Positions 11,458 to 23,929 of a stretch of DNA of 64,000 nt are shown one piece after another. A program made the position numbers and the translations under genes. Source of the stretch: Zingiber officinale (taxonomy: Eukaryota; Streptophyta; Magnoliopsida; Zingiberales; Zingiberaceae). Below the pieces are notes generated by a model, which saw only the letters and a program-made list of their open reading frames with translations, did not search any database and had not been told where the DNA came from. How positions within the stretch are numbered: position 1 is the first letter of the stretch; every line of letters starts with the position of its first letter. The stretch spans positions 30,520,011-30,584,010 of the forward strand of contig NC_056000.1 of the NCBI RefSeq assembly GCF_018446385.1, read 5' to 3'.

Positions 11458-13472
11458 ATGCTTAGAAAAAATTTCTTGTGTAAGTTTTCTACTTAGAAAA
11501 TTCTCAAAAACAATTTTGATTGCAAAAACTTAGAAATTTTCTTTGAGATTTTCTTTTACTTAGAAATGTTTTCTAAAAATCATTGAAATCATTTTCAAAA
11601 TTTTCTAAGTTTAACCCTTAGATTTTTTTTTAACCCCAATTTTTATGTGATCAAAGGGGGAGAAGGCAAAGTATAAGTCTAGGGGGAAGTAGACCAATTT
11701 TTTTCTACAATTCTTCTATCTTTTTGTACTTTATTGTAATATTAGTTATTTTATTTTTATATCTATTTACCCTAGCTTAACTTGGGTTGCTCACATCAAA
11801 AAGGGGGAGATTGTTGGAACCCCAAGGTTGTTTTGGTGTGATCAATAAGTTAAGTTAGGTCCTGTGGTGTTTTAACCTTGTGTCTAAGCGTGCAGGAGTT
11901 TATGAGTACAGGGACTCGAGCGGAAAACACAGCTAGCGAGAAGGACGACACGGGAGAGTGTGTCTGAGGGACGAGGCACTGCAGAAGAGTACATCGGCGG
12001 AGGAGAATGAAACGTGCGATGTTTTCGAGAGACGAGAAGCCGGAGCGGAAGATTGCTCGGGGAGCAAGAGACGCAGCTAGCGAGAAGGTCGGTACGGGGT
12101 GTGATCGAGGGACGAAGAGCTGTGAATGACTATGCTGGCGGACTAGAAGGAAACACACGACGATCCCGAAGAACGAGAAGCCGGAGCGGAAGCCTGCTCG
12201 AGAAGGTCGAAATTGGATTTGGGTGAGCCTTATTTCGGATGGCTGAAATCACCCAAGCGAGCCGGAGCGGAAGATCTGGACCGAGGCGAATGGAACCGGA
12301 GCAGAGGGCTCGAACCAGAAAAAGGATCAAGATTGTGGTCAAACGCGATCTATACGAGAAGGGATAAAGTTTTATCCCCTCCCAGACGTCCGAAACCCTT
12401 TCAAGTGCCCCGACCAAGGCTATAAATATAGCCATGGTCCAAGAAGCTGAATCAACTCAAGCAATCAGCATTTCCAACACTTGTAAGCTTTCTATAGAGT
12501 TTAGCTTCTATTTTTCTGTGCGTCATTACTGTAAGAGGCTTCTCCGCCTGAAGGAGATACTAGTGCGACACATTCCTTGGATTAACAACCCCCCTCCTCC
12601 GTTGTAACCAAGTCAAATCCGGTGCCTCTTCTTTTTGTTATCTTCTATTTATTTATTTTATGCAAGTGTTATTCTGAGAGTTCAAGAATGGTAGTTTTCT
12701 TTTACTTTTGCAGGGCTATCCAACCCCCCTTCTAGCCGGCCAACGTAGTCCAACAAAAATAACTAACTGCGAGCCGGCTCGGCTTGACACAACAGCAACA
12801 AACCAAAATACACACAACCACAAGACTAAACTCCAAGTCCACATCGAGTTATTACAATGCCAAGTTCACAAATTCAAAACACAAATAACATAGGAAACAA
12901 AACCAGAAAACCATCCTCGGATGTGACATGAGACCAGCAATCAGGATCCTCCAAGTGTCCTTGCATCATCTACCTGTTCTCTGGTGAAAGAAAAGCCAGA
13001 TCAAGGGGTGATGAGTGTTGGGACTCAGCAGGTAATAGACAAATAGTGCATGAGCATAATATATGTATAGGGAGCTAAAAGGTATACAGTCTTATAAGGA
13101 AAAGTATCATGAACTACAGAGACATCATAATGAATGTCCATACCTGAATCCATATACTAAGCTAGTAATAGAAGGTCAGGGGTAGTGAGGAACTGCAATA
13201 GTACCGCTTCTAACTACAAGGGTAACATATGAGGTATATACATAGTACCAATAAGTAAGCCAGTGTATAACACATGCAACAAATATATAACTCAATATAT
13301 GTAAGCATATCACATGGATATAATAAAATAACAGCATAAGTAAGCAAACAACAACATAAGCAAGCATAATGATAAAAGCATATGCACGGATGGTCACTCC
13401 TGCCCACCCTTCTGTACCACGACCCCTGTATGGTCAAGAGACCGGGATAATGACAATCGTACACATTTCAGT

Positions 13473-13665
13473 TACCACTACTCTCGAGTGGCCGAGTGGA
13501 CTGGTGCTGAGTAGCTAACTAGCTACGTAGCAATGGGGTCTCTATTACTCGCAACTCCAGCTACCACTACCCATGAGTGGTCGAGTGAGGGCACAACAGG
13601 ACAAGCGACACATACTCCAGCTACCACTACTCATGAGTGACCGAGTGTGCGACTCTAGTCAATGA
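13473..13665. repeat. Three spaced copies of a CTACCACTACTC...GAGTG motif in gypsy LTR H
   Basis: Copies start near 13473, 13560 and 13620. Each has an internal near-palindrome (ACTCATGAGT type) and is followed by CGAGTG. They belong to the gypsy LTR; one related copy is visible at about 29875-29900 in the other gypsy LTR. Confidence 0.6.
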
Positions 13666-13708
13666 CTCTCTCGACCACAAGAGAGAATTTATCGTTGACA
13701 TGCATGCA

Positions 13709-13714
13709 ATGCTA

Positions 13715-13758
<44 letters not shown>
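13709..13758. repeat. TG/TA microsatellite
   Basis: A (TG)n run is followed by a (TA)n run, within gypsy LTR H and shortly before solo LTR C. Confidence 0.9.
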
Positions 13759-13761
<3 letters not shown>

Positions 13762-13851
13762 AGAAATCAGGTATGCTACAGTAAGTTAACATTCTCAATA
13801 AGGTATGTAAATAAACAACAATTAAAGTAAGTAAATATGGTATCTAGTATC

Positions 13852-15122
13852 TGTTGGATCGTGAATTTCGCTAGGGGGGGTGAATAGCGATTAAAAATTT
13901 AGAAAGAGTACACAGCGAAAAGAATAAACAAAAAGAAAAAACAATGCTAACAAAAGTTGTTTTTTACTTGGTTCGGAGTCTGTGTCGACTCCTACTCCAA
14001 GGCCCGCACGCAAGAGTGCTTTCGATAGACAATCCACTAGCAATTCGAAATATTACAGATGAAGTTACAATTGCTTTTAAAGGAAAATAATACCGACAAA
14101 AACTAAGGAATGACAAGAAAAGCCCGTTGTCGGAGGAGCGTCGTAGGAGTGTAGCACGGCAGAGCAAGCAGTGGAAGATCTTCTTGTTGTTGTCTTGACT
14201 CCAGCCTTTACCCTCCTTATATAAGAGGTTCGGGGCACCTGGAACCTCCAAGGCGCCCTGAATATGATGTAGCCGAGCCAACCAGGGCGCTCCGCGTGGA
14301 GAGATAACGTTGTGGATAAAAGTTCACCTCCGGGCGCCCTGATCCCTCCCGGGCGCCCAGACTCATTTTTTAGCAGATTCCTTCCTGCAAGAAAACGTTA
14401 GTCCGGAGGCAAATATAAGATATATCCTGCAACACAGAGTATTAACACATTTTAAAATTAAGCAGAATATTAATTAGATTTCGTCTCCTCGAGACCAGAA
14501 TCTAGTCACGATCTCGACTTAGATATCCGAAATAGATCTAAATCGGATCGACGCCTAATGTTCCCTTCCCAGGAACGCGTCCTCACAGTTACTTTCGTCT
14601 AGTGACTTACCTTCACTTACCTGCCAGACGATCGGTCAGCCCTTCGACCCGTCTGGACTTCGTGTCAGCTACTTGATCAGCCCGTCGACTTAGCTAAGCT
14701 TCCCTGCAACACTGAGTTAGCACAGTATTAACAGAATTCAAGTATAACCTAAAGTTAGCTAACCTCCTACAGTTGCCTAGCTTCACTCACTAGGACTTCC
14801 ATTGTCTGGCTTCACTCTCCAGGACTTCCTTCACCTAGCTTCACTCACTAGGGTCTGGCTTCACTCATCAGGACTTCCTTCACCTAGTTTCACTCACTAC
14901 ACCCCAGCTTCACTCACCGGGACTTCCACTGCCTAGCTTCACTCACTAAGGCCCGACTTCACTCACCGGGACTTCCACTTTGCCTGACCTTTGGTTATGA
15001 CTTACCTTTGCTAGTCACCTAGTCTTGACTAGACTTCTCTCTCCCAAACATCAAGTCATATTTGGGTCAACCCTTGGTCATATTGTCAAACATCGAAACC
15101 CTAGAGGTCAATTGCACCAACA
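13852..15122 (-). mobile_element. Solo LTR C (copia-like), minus orientation
   Basis: Fossil. It begins TGTTGGATCG and ends GCACCAACA, with a perfect 5-base duplication GTATC at 13847-13851 and 15123-15127. The inverted end carries the CTAGCG/CTATTCACCCCCC signature shared with LTRs at 18537 and 25656. A GGCGCC-rich block at 14228-14370 lies next to a TATA-like stretch near 14218. No internal sequence remains. It sits in gypsy solo LTR H. Confidence 0.9.
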
Positions 15123-16993
15123 GTATCTATTAAATATCATGGATGGCAACGAAAGACTGTATAGACCATCAAAACGATCAACTCAAAGATTGAGTGGATA
15201 AATATCAAACTCAGGAAAAATATGAGTGGAGTCAAGGTAAATACAGCAACTCTCCGAATATAACTCATACACTAAGGTCAAAGTATTAATGAATCAAGGT
15301 AAGAAGTAAATGAATTTATCTATCGATCATGATAAACCAATCTCACGTCGAGATGCTCATCTCGAATCAACGTCTTACAAATCATATATTGTACAGTTTA
15401 GCTAATCACATAAGTAATAACTAGCTAAACCTAAAGATCCAAACCCATAGGAAAAATCCTATTCAAATCGATCATTCATTATCCTTAATCAATGATTAGC
15501 TTCAATTACTCTCATCCATGAATCCTTAATTATAATCCATTCAATACTGCCAATAAGAAACCATATAAATCCAACCCATCACCACTAATCATAATATCAA
15601 TATAATGATTATGATAACGATCATGTACTCTTCTAAATCAAACAATCCACTAATCAATCCAAGTTAATCAACTAAGTATAAATTAATCAATTCAACACAA
15701 ACTAATCAAACACCATAATCAATTAGATTAAATACTTCTAACTATTCCACCTCTATATAGGATTTATTTCAGGCACAATCAATCCAAAACTCACCCAATT
15801 CTAGAAATGGATCAATTCTCCATTCAACCATAAACATTCATCTCAATAACAATCAATCCACATGATAATCAAACACAAACCCAAATCCACTTAAGCAACA
15901 GTTCACAATTAAATAGAATTAGGACCCCCTAACCATTCCATAACTAGAACAAATCTAGTTCATATACAAAATTATCTTCACAACTTATCCAAATTTGATT
16001 CACTGTTTGATTAAGAAATCCAATCATAACAACAATAGAAGTAGAGCTCTCCTTTCAGATCCGATAAGAGGATGGTATCACGGTGATAACTGGAGTTAGT
16101 TGAAGGTGTTGCCCTCCAAATCAAATAACCCTAAATCAGCAATACGTATAGATTCCATACCTAAATCATCTACTAGAGGTAATTGGTTATCTTGAGTGTG
16201 ACCATTGGCAACAAGAAAGACTCCAGCAGCCACTGAGTGCTGAGACGATGGCCACAGTAGCTACGACTGAGTGCTGGAGATGATGGCCACAGTAGTTGCG
16301 GTTGCTGAGTATTGGAGACGATGATCGCGATACAACTCCAACAAAGGGAAACAACATGGTGGAGATAGGAAATCCAAGGACTCACTGCTCCAGTTAGGTT
16401 CCCAAGTCGGAGGAGGTTAGCTCAGCCCTTCCTACACCAATTCCCCCTTCCGGCACCGGCGACACCTAGCAATCAACCGACAATGAGATCGAGAGAGAGA
16501 GAGAGAGAGAGAGTGGCAATGTCTGGTAGATCAAGGCAGCGATGGTGACACGAGGCAAAAAGATCAGCTGGGAATCGGGATGGCTTCCTACTCGTGGTCG
16601 GAGAGAAGCCGGTGGCGCACGGGAGTCTAGTGATCAGGCAAAGCAACGTGGACGACTATCAACATAGGGAACAGGTGCAACGCGATAAGGATCAGAAATG
16701 AGTGGAGAAGAGGAATAGGGGGAAAAGAGCACGATAACATTAATATAATTAAACCCTTAATTCCTCAATCAACTCCCTCTTAATTGGGTACTCTAAACAA
16801 TCTTCCCCTAAGCCCAATAGATTTATCCTCTTAAACGTGTCATACGAACTCCGTTTAAATTCTGAAAAATTTCTAAAAATTTTTAAAAAATCTAGTAAGA
16901 TTATTACTCTAATAACACTTATTATTAAATTTGTCATATCTTACAGGACTAATTGTCAACTAAAGTAATAAGAAGATGGTCGGAGCAAACATT

Positions 16994-18017
16994 TTGTAGG
17001 CCCCTTGTGACCGGCAAGAGGGGAGTGAATTGTCCTACATAATAACAACAACAAATTCCTTTCTTAAACTATCGGGCTTTAAACAATTACATACTTAAAG
17101 AAATAATAGAAGTAAGAAGAGTACGAGATAAATAATTTACTTGGTTTGCAATCAGAAGATTGCTACTCCAAGGAAAGTCAGCTTACTATTAAGATCTCCT
17201 TCTTGAGCAAAACGTCGGGGGCGGAGAACTCTCGTACACAAAAATGAAAAATAGAATGAATTTCAAAGTACACAATGTATTGTTTTTCAAATGAAGAAGA
17301 TCATGACTCTATTTATTGTCCACTGGGCGAATTTGACCTTTTACTGACATAGCACAATTCGGGCTCCCGGACCCTCTTCGGGTGCCCCCAGCGTGGTAAA
17401 ACTCTATCTCCACATAACGGCTACGCAACAACCAAGTGATAACGTTTCATCCATTTCTAGATGCCTGGATCCGCTCTGGGTGCCTAGACCTTTACTGATA
17501 TGGATCCAAAAGTTGATTCACAGTATCAAAGCACCTTTTTGAGCACCCTAGTGGTCCGAGCGCTTGGACCAGCTGGTCCAGGCACTCTGACCAGCTGGTC
17601 CGAGCGCTTGGATAGTCAAGTTTTGCTGAATGATCCGAGAGCCCGGATCAGTCAACTTTGGCTGACTGATCCGATGCCTTCTCTTGTCACTTGGGTAATT
17701 TTGACTATCCAGAATTAAGCTCACCCAAATCCATCTTCCAACCTTCTTCTCGAACAATCTTCTACTCTGGCTTCTCGTCCCTCGAAAATGTAGTGCGCTT
17801 TCTTCTCGTTTACCTGCGTACTCTTCCACAACACCTCATCTCTCAGACGCACCAAGCCCGTCGACTCTTTCCCATGACATCCTTCTTGCTAGATGGGTCT
17901 TTCGCTCGACTTCTTGTGCTCCTAAGTTCTTGCACACTTAGACACAAGAATCAAAACACAACAGGACCTAACCTAACTTGGTTGATCAAATCAAAACTAT
18001 CATGGGGTACATACACA
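16994..18017 (-). mobile_element. Solo LTR D (related to element B LTR), minus orientation
   Basis: Fossil. About 1.02 kb, close to the LTR length of element B. Its left part is the inverse of the TCTAGCCGG...CCAACA end, and its right part is the inverse of the TTGATCAACCAAGTTAG start shared by elements A, B and I. It interrupts the gag-leader region of element A, whose sequence resumes at about 18018. ACATT occurs on both sides (16989-16993 and 18015-18019), but the exact borders are uncertain by a few bases. Confidence 0.7.
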
Positions 18018-18536
18018 TTCATCCACCGAAGTTTGAGGGAGATTTCGCCATATATGGAAAAAGAAGATGGAGGTATTTTTTAAGACTGATTTTAAAATCT
18101 TACTAACCATTACATATGATTTTGTAGCACCCAGATATCAGCATAGAGAGAAGGAAGAACACATATGGAACAGGAAAGAGCATAGCAACTTCGTGGCCAA
18201 CGAAAAAGCATAATTTCATCTACTAACTATACTACCATCTCAAGAAGTCAATCACATTGGAAGCTACAACTCGACCAAAGAACTCTGGGAGAAGTTCCTG
18301 GAGCTTCATGAAGGCACATCGAAAGTAAAGCTAACAAAATGGACATCATTCGAAGTATGTTAACAAACTTCTGTATGGAAAAAGGAGAAACGGTGGTTCA
18401 ACTACACGTGAAGATCAAGGAGCTAATCACCGGACTTATCAACCTCAATGAATCAGCAACAAATTAGGACTCAATTCGTTATGCACTTAATGCTTTTCCG
18501 AGAACTCTAGAGTGGACATCAATAGTAGATACCTAT

Positions 18537-19827
18537 TGTTGGATCGAAAGCGCTAGGGGGGGTGAATAGCGTTCGTGACTTTCACTTTCGTTTCGGAAGA
18601 TTAAGAGTAAAATGCAGCGAAAAAGTAAATAATAATGCAAACACGCAAACATAAAATTTTTACTTGGTTCAGAGCCTGGGGTGACTCCTACTCCAAGGCC
18701 CACGCTCGTTGAGCGTTTACTTTAGGCAATATAATCACTATCAATCCAAAAATATTACAGTTTATAGTACAACGATTAAGTACAGTAAAATCGTAATGAA
18801 AGTTATACCGACAATGAAAATAGTAGACTTTAAAGCTTCGGGTTGTTGGTGTCTTGTCACAGCTTTATCAGAACATTTTTCTAGCAGCACACGGAAGAAA
18901 GATCACATATTTGAGTTGTACCTTGCTACTACTCGAACCTGCCTTATAAAGCCTGTTGAGGGCGTCTCCAACACCATAGAGGGCGCCCTCATCCGCACTG
19001 AATACGCAGCGTGGATGAGCTCTGACCACTTCGTCGCTTATCCGCCCGAGGGCGCCTCTAACCACATGGAGGGCGCCCTCCACCTGCGTCCAAGGCACCC
19101 TCAGCTCCATAGAGGGCGCCCTCAAGCTCCATGAGGGTGCCCTCGTGCCTTGCTGCGAGGAGGTCTGCGCATGCGACCCGAGGTGCCTCCAAGCTCCAAG
19201 GAGGGCGCCTCGGGTTCTATTCATCCGAGGGAAGGATGTCCAATTCGCTTCCTGCAAAATATGTTAGTCCAACATATCCTGCAAAACAAAATTAGCACAA
19301 TATAGATATGTAAAATAAAGTATTTGACAGTCATAGAATTGCCCGGTTCTGATTTCGAATTCCTGACCGAAAACCCTAGATCGAACCGATGTCTACTGTT
19401 CCCTCACCAGGGAACGCATCCTCACCTACTCCACTTAGGATAATATACATGTTCCCAGACCGGTCCTCCAAACCGACTGTACTTTTGCTCAGCGCTCGAG
19501 GCTCCAGGACTTTCCGTTGGACGTCCGCTTCACGACCTGCCCAGTCTTTCACATGATTCGCGACACCAGAACTTTCCACCTAGAGTCCTCGACTCTAGGA
19601 CTTTTGCCCCAAGCCCTCGACTAGCCAAGACTTTCCGCCTAGGGTTATCACCCCCTACGACCTAAGGTTTTCCACCTGCCTAACCGCAGCTAAGACATTT
19701 GCCTAAGTACACTTGGAACTTTTCTGCAAACTCATTTAAACATGTTAGATCACAAATGACCTTAACTTTGAACCCTTTGCCATTATCCAAACTTAGGTTC
19801 GATCGTTGGATGCTTACCACACCAACA
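18537..19827 (-). mobile_element. Solo LTR E (copia-like), minus orientation
   Basis: Fossil. It runs from TGTTGGATCG to ACACCAACA. Flanks CCTAT on the left and CCTAC on the right are a near-match 5-base duplication. The inverted end shares the CTAGCG/CTATTCACC signature with LTR C. Between about 18958 and 19215 it holds at least six GAGGGCGCC-type boxes, next to a TATA-like sequence at 18944-18950. It interrupts the gag region of element A. No internal domain remains. Confidence 0.85.
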
Positions 19828-21568
19828 CCTACTACATCTCAAATGACTTGGAGATAAGTACTTTAGAAAATTTATTGTTTTACATTAGAATTACATGAGT
19901 CTAGATGTGCAGGTATAAGAAAAGAAAAGAAGCCAAGTTAAAATTTAGCGTTGAAAGCCAACAAGAAAGACAAACCAGAGTTAGATTCTTCACTCAATAA
20001 AGACGGAGAATCGTTTATGGTTAGAAAGCTAAGTAAGTTTTTTAAAACTAATAGATTGAATAAGTCGCAGGCTAAAAAAAAATTTTTAAGAAAGAGGAAA
20101 TCAGATGTTATAGCTACCAAGAAGAAAGGCATATCAAGAATAACCGCTCGAAGCTGAAAAGTAAAGAAAAGACAAAGGGCCAAGACAATCAAAGCACAAA
20201 AATCTAAAAGTCACATAGTACAAAACATTATTGAATCCGACATCGAAACTTACATCGAACTTGCACTAATGGCAAATCATCAAGCAGAGGAAGACAATGA
20301 AACTTCGTCCGAGATGAGCATTAATGAAGGGAGAGTTTCGAATTATGAGTCAGACACAATAAGTGAGGTATAACTCTTGCCTCTTGATCGGTTGTATGAA
20401 AGTATAAAAATACTAATTAGGTCATTATGCAAACTACGAACTAAATGAATGAATTTAAAAATAGAAAACAATAAGTTAAAGATAAACTTAACTAATACAT
20501 GTCTATTATAACTTTTTGACAAAAATAAAAATAAACAATTAAAAAAACATAGATTTGTTGAAAAAAAAAGGATACGTGCTCAAATTTAAATATTTCTCAT
20601 GTTAAATATGATAGTAGCTTAACTGGTATTTATGAAATCACATGGGCCAAATTGTAAACATTATTAAATAAAGTATTTTCCTAAAAATTACTTGATAAAT
20701 TTAGTAGGTAAAAATTTTTATTGGATTCTTAAATCATGCTTAACTTACTTTTTATCAACTCAAAGAAATCTTTTTGACATTTTCTTACAGTTGTATTATT
20801 TTTTAAAATCACTCTTTCAAAAAACAAATTTCAACAATTAAAAATATTTTTAAAATTTATTTTTAACATTTTTCAGCAACTTAATTTTTTTTGTGATACT
20901 GAATTAGGTTTTCTATTAGAATAAAAAAATCTGAGATTTTTCGATAATCATCTTATTTTTATGAATTTTTTTATCCAAAAATGTAATTTTTATTTTTTAA
21001 TTTTTTTAAGATAAATTTTTAAAAACAAGATTTTTCAACTAAAGAATATTATATTTTGAATACTTACAAAAATTATTCAAACTTTTAGGACTCTAAATCT
21101 ATTTTTAATTATTTAAATTTAAAAATATTATTTCTAGTCAAAATAAATATTTGTTTGTCAGTGATTTTTTATTGTTTTTATTTAACCATGAAAAATATTT
21201 TCAACATATTTTGAACTTAAACATATTTTTTAAAATTATTTTATAAAAATAGAGAATTAATTAGTAAAAATTTCTGTCTTGAAAAATAATCTTGATAAAA
21301 TATAAATTTTTATATACTCTCTTTAAACTTTTAGAAAATTTTCCAATATTTTTTATAACTATTTTTCATATTTCCCCTAATATTTTTAATGTGATCAAAT
21401 AGAAAAATAAGAAATTAAGTTAAGGGAAGGTACAAATTTTAATAGTTTATTGTAAATTTATTTCTAATACTAAATTGTATATTTATTTGTTTTAGAACAT
21501 AAACTACTTTTATTGTTTATTTTAAACCCTAAATTAACTTAGGTTGATACAAATAAAAAATGGGAGAT

Positions 21569-22530
21569 TATAAATATCTCGGATTGATTTTGATGTGATC
21601 AACCAAGTTAAGTTAGACTTTACATATTTTTATGTCTTATGTATAAGTGTTCAGAGATTTAGGAACACAAGAAATCAAACAGAAGATGCAGTAAACGAGA
21701 ATGATGGTACGGGAAATAAGTCGACTGGCTTGGTGCATCCGAGGGACGAGGAGCTACGAAAGAATACATTGACAAATAAAAAGGACACGTGATGAGTGTT
21801 CAAGGGATGAGAAGCTGAAAGAAAGCCTACTGGAGGAGAAGGTCAGAGTTGGATTCGGGTGAACTCAACTTCGGATGACCAGAGCATCACACACACGAAG
21901 AAAGTTGACTTTGGATATTCTAGTCACCGGAATGAAGGTGCCTCCAAGGAGCATGGAGGTGCCCTCACGCCTCAAGAATGAGGTGTCCTCGTGCCTCAAG
22001 GAGGCACCCTGCTGGTTCATAGAGGCACCCTCGTGCCTCCCTTGGAGGCATGCTAGATCGACCAAGGCTCCTCCCATTGACCAGAGCTGTTGGCTGATTG
22101 TTGGAGTTTGGATATATTTTTATCCACACTGAAGGCGCCTTCACCTGATCTGAGTTGCTTCCAGGCTATGTCAACACAACGGTAACAACTTCCCAGAGGC
22201 TATAAAAAACCCCCTAAAGATAGAAATTAAATATCAATCATTGCATTTATCTTCGTAGTTATTTTTGAGCTTTCAAAGACATAAGAGGCTACTCCGCCTT
22301 CACAAAGGAGATTTTTAATGGACCTTTCAACTGCCTAAGATTAACAACCATTTACGTTGTAACCAAATAAAATTCTTTTATCCTTTTACTTTTTTGTTTA
22401 TGGTTATTTTTTTTGTTTGTGTTTAATTAATATTATGTCCTTGCTATGTTCAAAAGCAAGAGATTATTTTAATTTCTTTTCAAGACTATTCATTCTCCTC
22501 TAGCCGGCCTCACATAGACCTATACTTACA
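21569..22530 (+). mobile_element. 3' LTR of element A
   Basis: It aligns with the 5' LTR pieces (6704-6749 and 8055-8978). It contains the same CGAGGGACGAGGAGCT motif, a block of GGAGGC/GCCTCC palindromes at about 21950-22055, TATA-like TATAAAAAA near 22201, and the CTAGCCGGCCTCAC end. A polypurine stretch precedes it. It is strongly diverged from the 5' copy. Confidence 0.7.
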
Positions 22531-22640
22531 TCAATGGGCAAAAGTTCGAGTCACGGCTACGACAAATAACTTTCCCATTTAAAGGTCACTCAGTACCTGA
22601 TTTACTTCTCTTTATTTCACCATGGGCTGATGATGAGGAC
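22531..22640 (+). repeat. Right half of the split SINE-like sequence
   Basis: It starts with a B-box-like GTTCGAGTC at about 22543. With the A-box-like sequence at 6670 it would form one pol III-type head of a tRNA-derived SINE, interrupted by element A. Confidence 0.4.
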
Positions 22641-23595
22641 TAATTGACATGAGTAATATCATATTATCTTTTACATTTGTAACGATATCCTTCTTCATTA
22701 TTAACTTTTTGAAAATCAATATAATCATTAGTTTTCTTTAATGGTTCAACATATATATGTCATTGCTCATAGCATAGAATATTAGAAAATAATTATTATA
22801 AGTAAATAGTTATTTGTTTCTTAGTTATTAAAGAATAATTATTATTAAAAAATAATTATTTGTTTCTTAATTATTAGAAAATAATTATTATTAGAAAATA
22901 TTTATTATTTTCTTAATTTATATAATTTTTTTATTTTCACTTCTAATGATATTTATATATACCGTATGTTATCATTAATAATATATAAATTCTACACACT
23001 CTAAATTTAATAGTAACTTTTGATAAGAAGAGACGTCAGATTATATCGTCAATATAGAATGCATTCATTTTCAATAAACTCATCTAGAAAATAATCTCTA
23101 TCATCTTTTTTACGTCAAATCCAATTATGATTATGTAAACGTATTTTTTTCATATTTAGAAAATATACCAACATTTTTCATAAAACAAAATCAGATGACT
23201 TTATAACATTGTAAAACTATAATTTTATTATTACATAACCATTCACTAACGTATATTAAAAGACTAATTTTATAAATTCAATACCTGAAATATTTTAACA
23301 ATCAATCAATGATGACATGTCAAATTTAAGGTTCATCATACATCTTCAAATACAAAATAATAAAACAACAATAATCAAGTATATTGAATATTAGATCTCG
23401 ACATGCATTGCAATAATATTCATTCTGAATAAATAATTGTATTAATAAAATAGTAAATATTCAAAAAAAACTTATTAAATTAACACATCTGCTGATGGGC
23501 AAAAGCCTGAAATCAAATCTCCTCTCCCCAATATCACATGTCCTCATATCTCATACATCATCCCAGCCCACCGTCACCAGTCTTTGACCACCGCT
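22641..23595. other. AT-rich stretch with a short local duplication
   Basis: Between about 22775 and 22915 a unit of roughly 50 bases (AATAATTATTA...TTATTTGTTTCTTA) occurs about two and a half times. The rest is AT-rich with no gene or terminal repeats seen. Confidence 0.5.
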
Positions 23596-23791
23596 CCGAT
23601 CAACACTATAATTCTTAGAGAAGGTGAACCTAAGGGGGTCGTCATCGGTACGATCGGCGCCGGAATCCAGCCGGATCTGAGCAGACTTTCCTTTGTCATC
23701 GATCTGAGCCCCTACTCAGATCCGGCTGGATTCCGACGCCGATGACAACCTCCTTGGGTTCACCTTTCCCAAGGGTTATAGTGTTGATCGG
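23596..23791. repeat. Long inverted repeat (hairpin) with arms of about 80 bases
   Basis: The left arm 23596-23680 and right arm 23716-23791 are reverse complements with few mismatches; the left arm carries about nine extra bases near 23648. The loop is about 35 bases. Arm ends read CCGATCAACACTATA and its inverse. The arms are GC-rich in an AT-rich setting. Either a foldback element or a recently duplicated inverted gene fragment; a transcript would fold into a long stem. Confidence 0.85.
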
Positions 23792-23929
23792 GATGACGGC
23801 CGGAGGCCGCCAGCGGTGGGTTGGAACGATGTGTGAGACACGGGGACAGAGAGATTTGGGGATAGAAAATTTTAACTACAAAGGCCACGCCAACAACCGC
23901 ACGAGTCGCACAGTAGTGCTAGGTTACTG

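Larger units (their letters stand above)
9286..12755 (+). mobile_element. Element B: non-autonomous copia-like LTR element with a gag-like frame
   Basis: Fossil but structurally complete. 5' LTR 9286-10307 (TGTTGG...CCAACA), primer-binding-like AGTATCAGAGC from about 10310, gag-like frame 10427-11182, polypurine AAAAAGGGGGAGAT ending near 11811, 3' LTR 11812-12755. Flanks AAAAC on the left and AAAAT on the right are a near-match target duplication. There is no protease, integrase or reverse transcriptase, so it would depend on enzymes from another element. By eye the LTRs differ at roughly 7-11 percent of positions, implying an insertion some millions of years old. It sits inside gypsy solo LTR H and is therefore younger than it. 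Confidence 0.85.
9011..16945 (-). mobile_element. Ty3/gypsy solo LTR (H), minus orientation, split by two later insertions
   Basis: Fossil. The left edge at 9011 (TGTTACGTCCTGAG) matches the inverted 3' end of the gypsy solo LTR at 27861-30669, and the right edge near 16945, read inverted (TGTAAGATATGAC), matches its start. The pieces are 9011-9285, 12756-13851 and 15123-16945, about 3.2 kb in all. Element B and solo LTR C sit in the gaps. No internal gypsy coding is seen, so it is a solo LTR. The sequence of element A continues on both sides, but a clean 5-base target duplication is not visible. It is older and more diverged than the copy at 27861. Confidence 0.7.
6704..22530 (+). mobile_element. 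Element A: copia-like gag-bearing LTR retrotransposon, host of a nest of insertions
   Basis: Fossil LTR element. The 5' LTR is about 6704-8978 including a 1.3 kb hAT insertion. A primer-binding-like TGGTATCAAAG follows at 8981. A gag-like region is seen in pieces (about 18018-18536 and 19828-20500), there is a polypurine stretch near 21553-21567, and the 3' LTR is about 21569-22530. LTRs are roughly 0.96 kb. Only gag-like coding is seen and no reverse transcriptase, so it looks like a non-autonomous relative of elements B and I. It is broken many times and interrupted by a hAT element (6750-8046), a gypsy solo LTR (9011-16945), LTR D (16994-18017) and LTR E (18537-19827). The LTRs have diverged strongly, so it is the oldest layer of this nest. 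The right border is uncertain by a few bases. Confidence 0.75.

Noticed and set aside
13473-13665. Regularly spaced palindromic repeats resembling a CRISPR array
   Set aside because: Only three copies, uneven spacers, inside a gypsy LTR in a plant genome.
18709-19257. Frames on both strands in the GGCGCC-rich block
   Set aside because: They lie in solo LTR E and reflect repeated GAGGGCGCC words.
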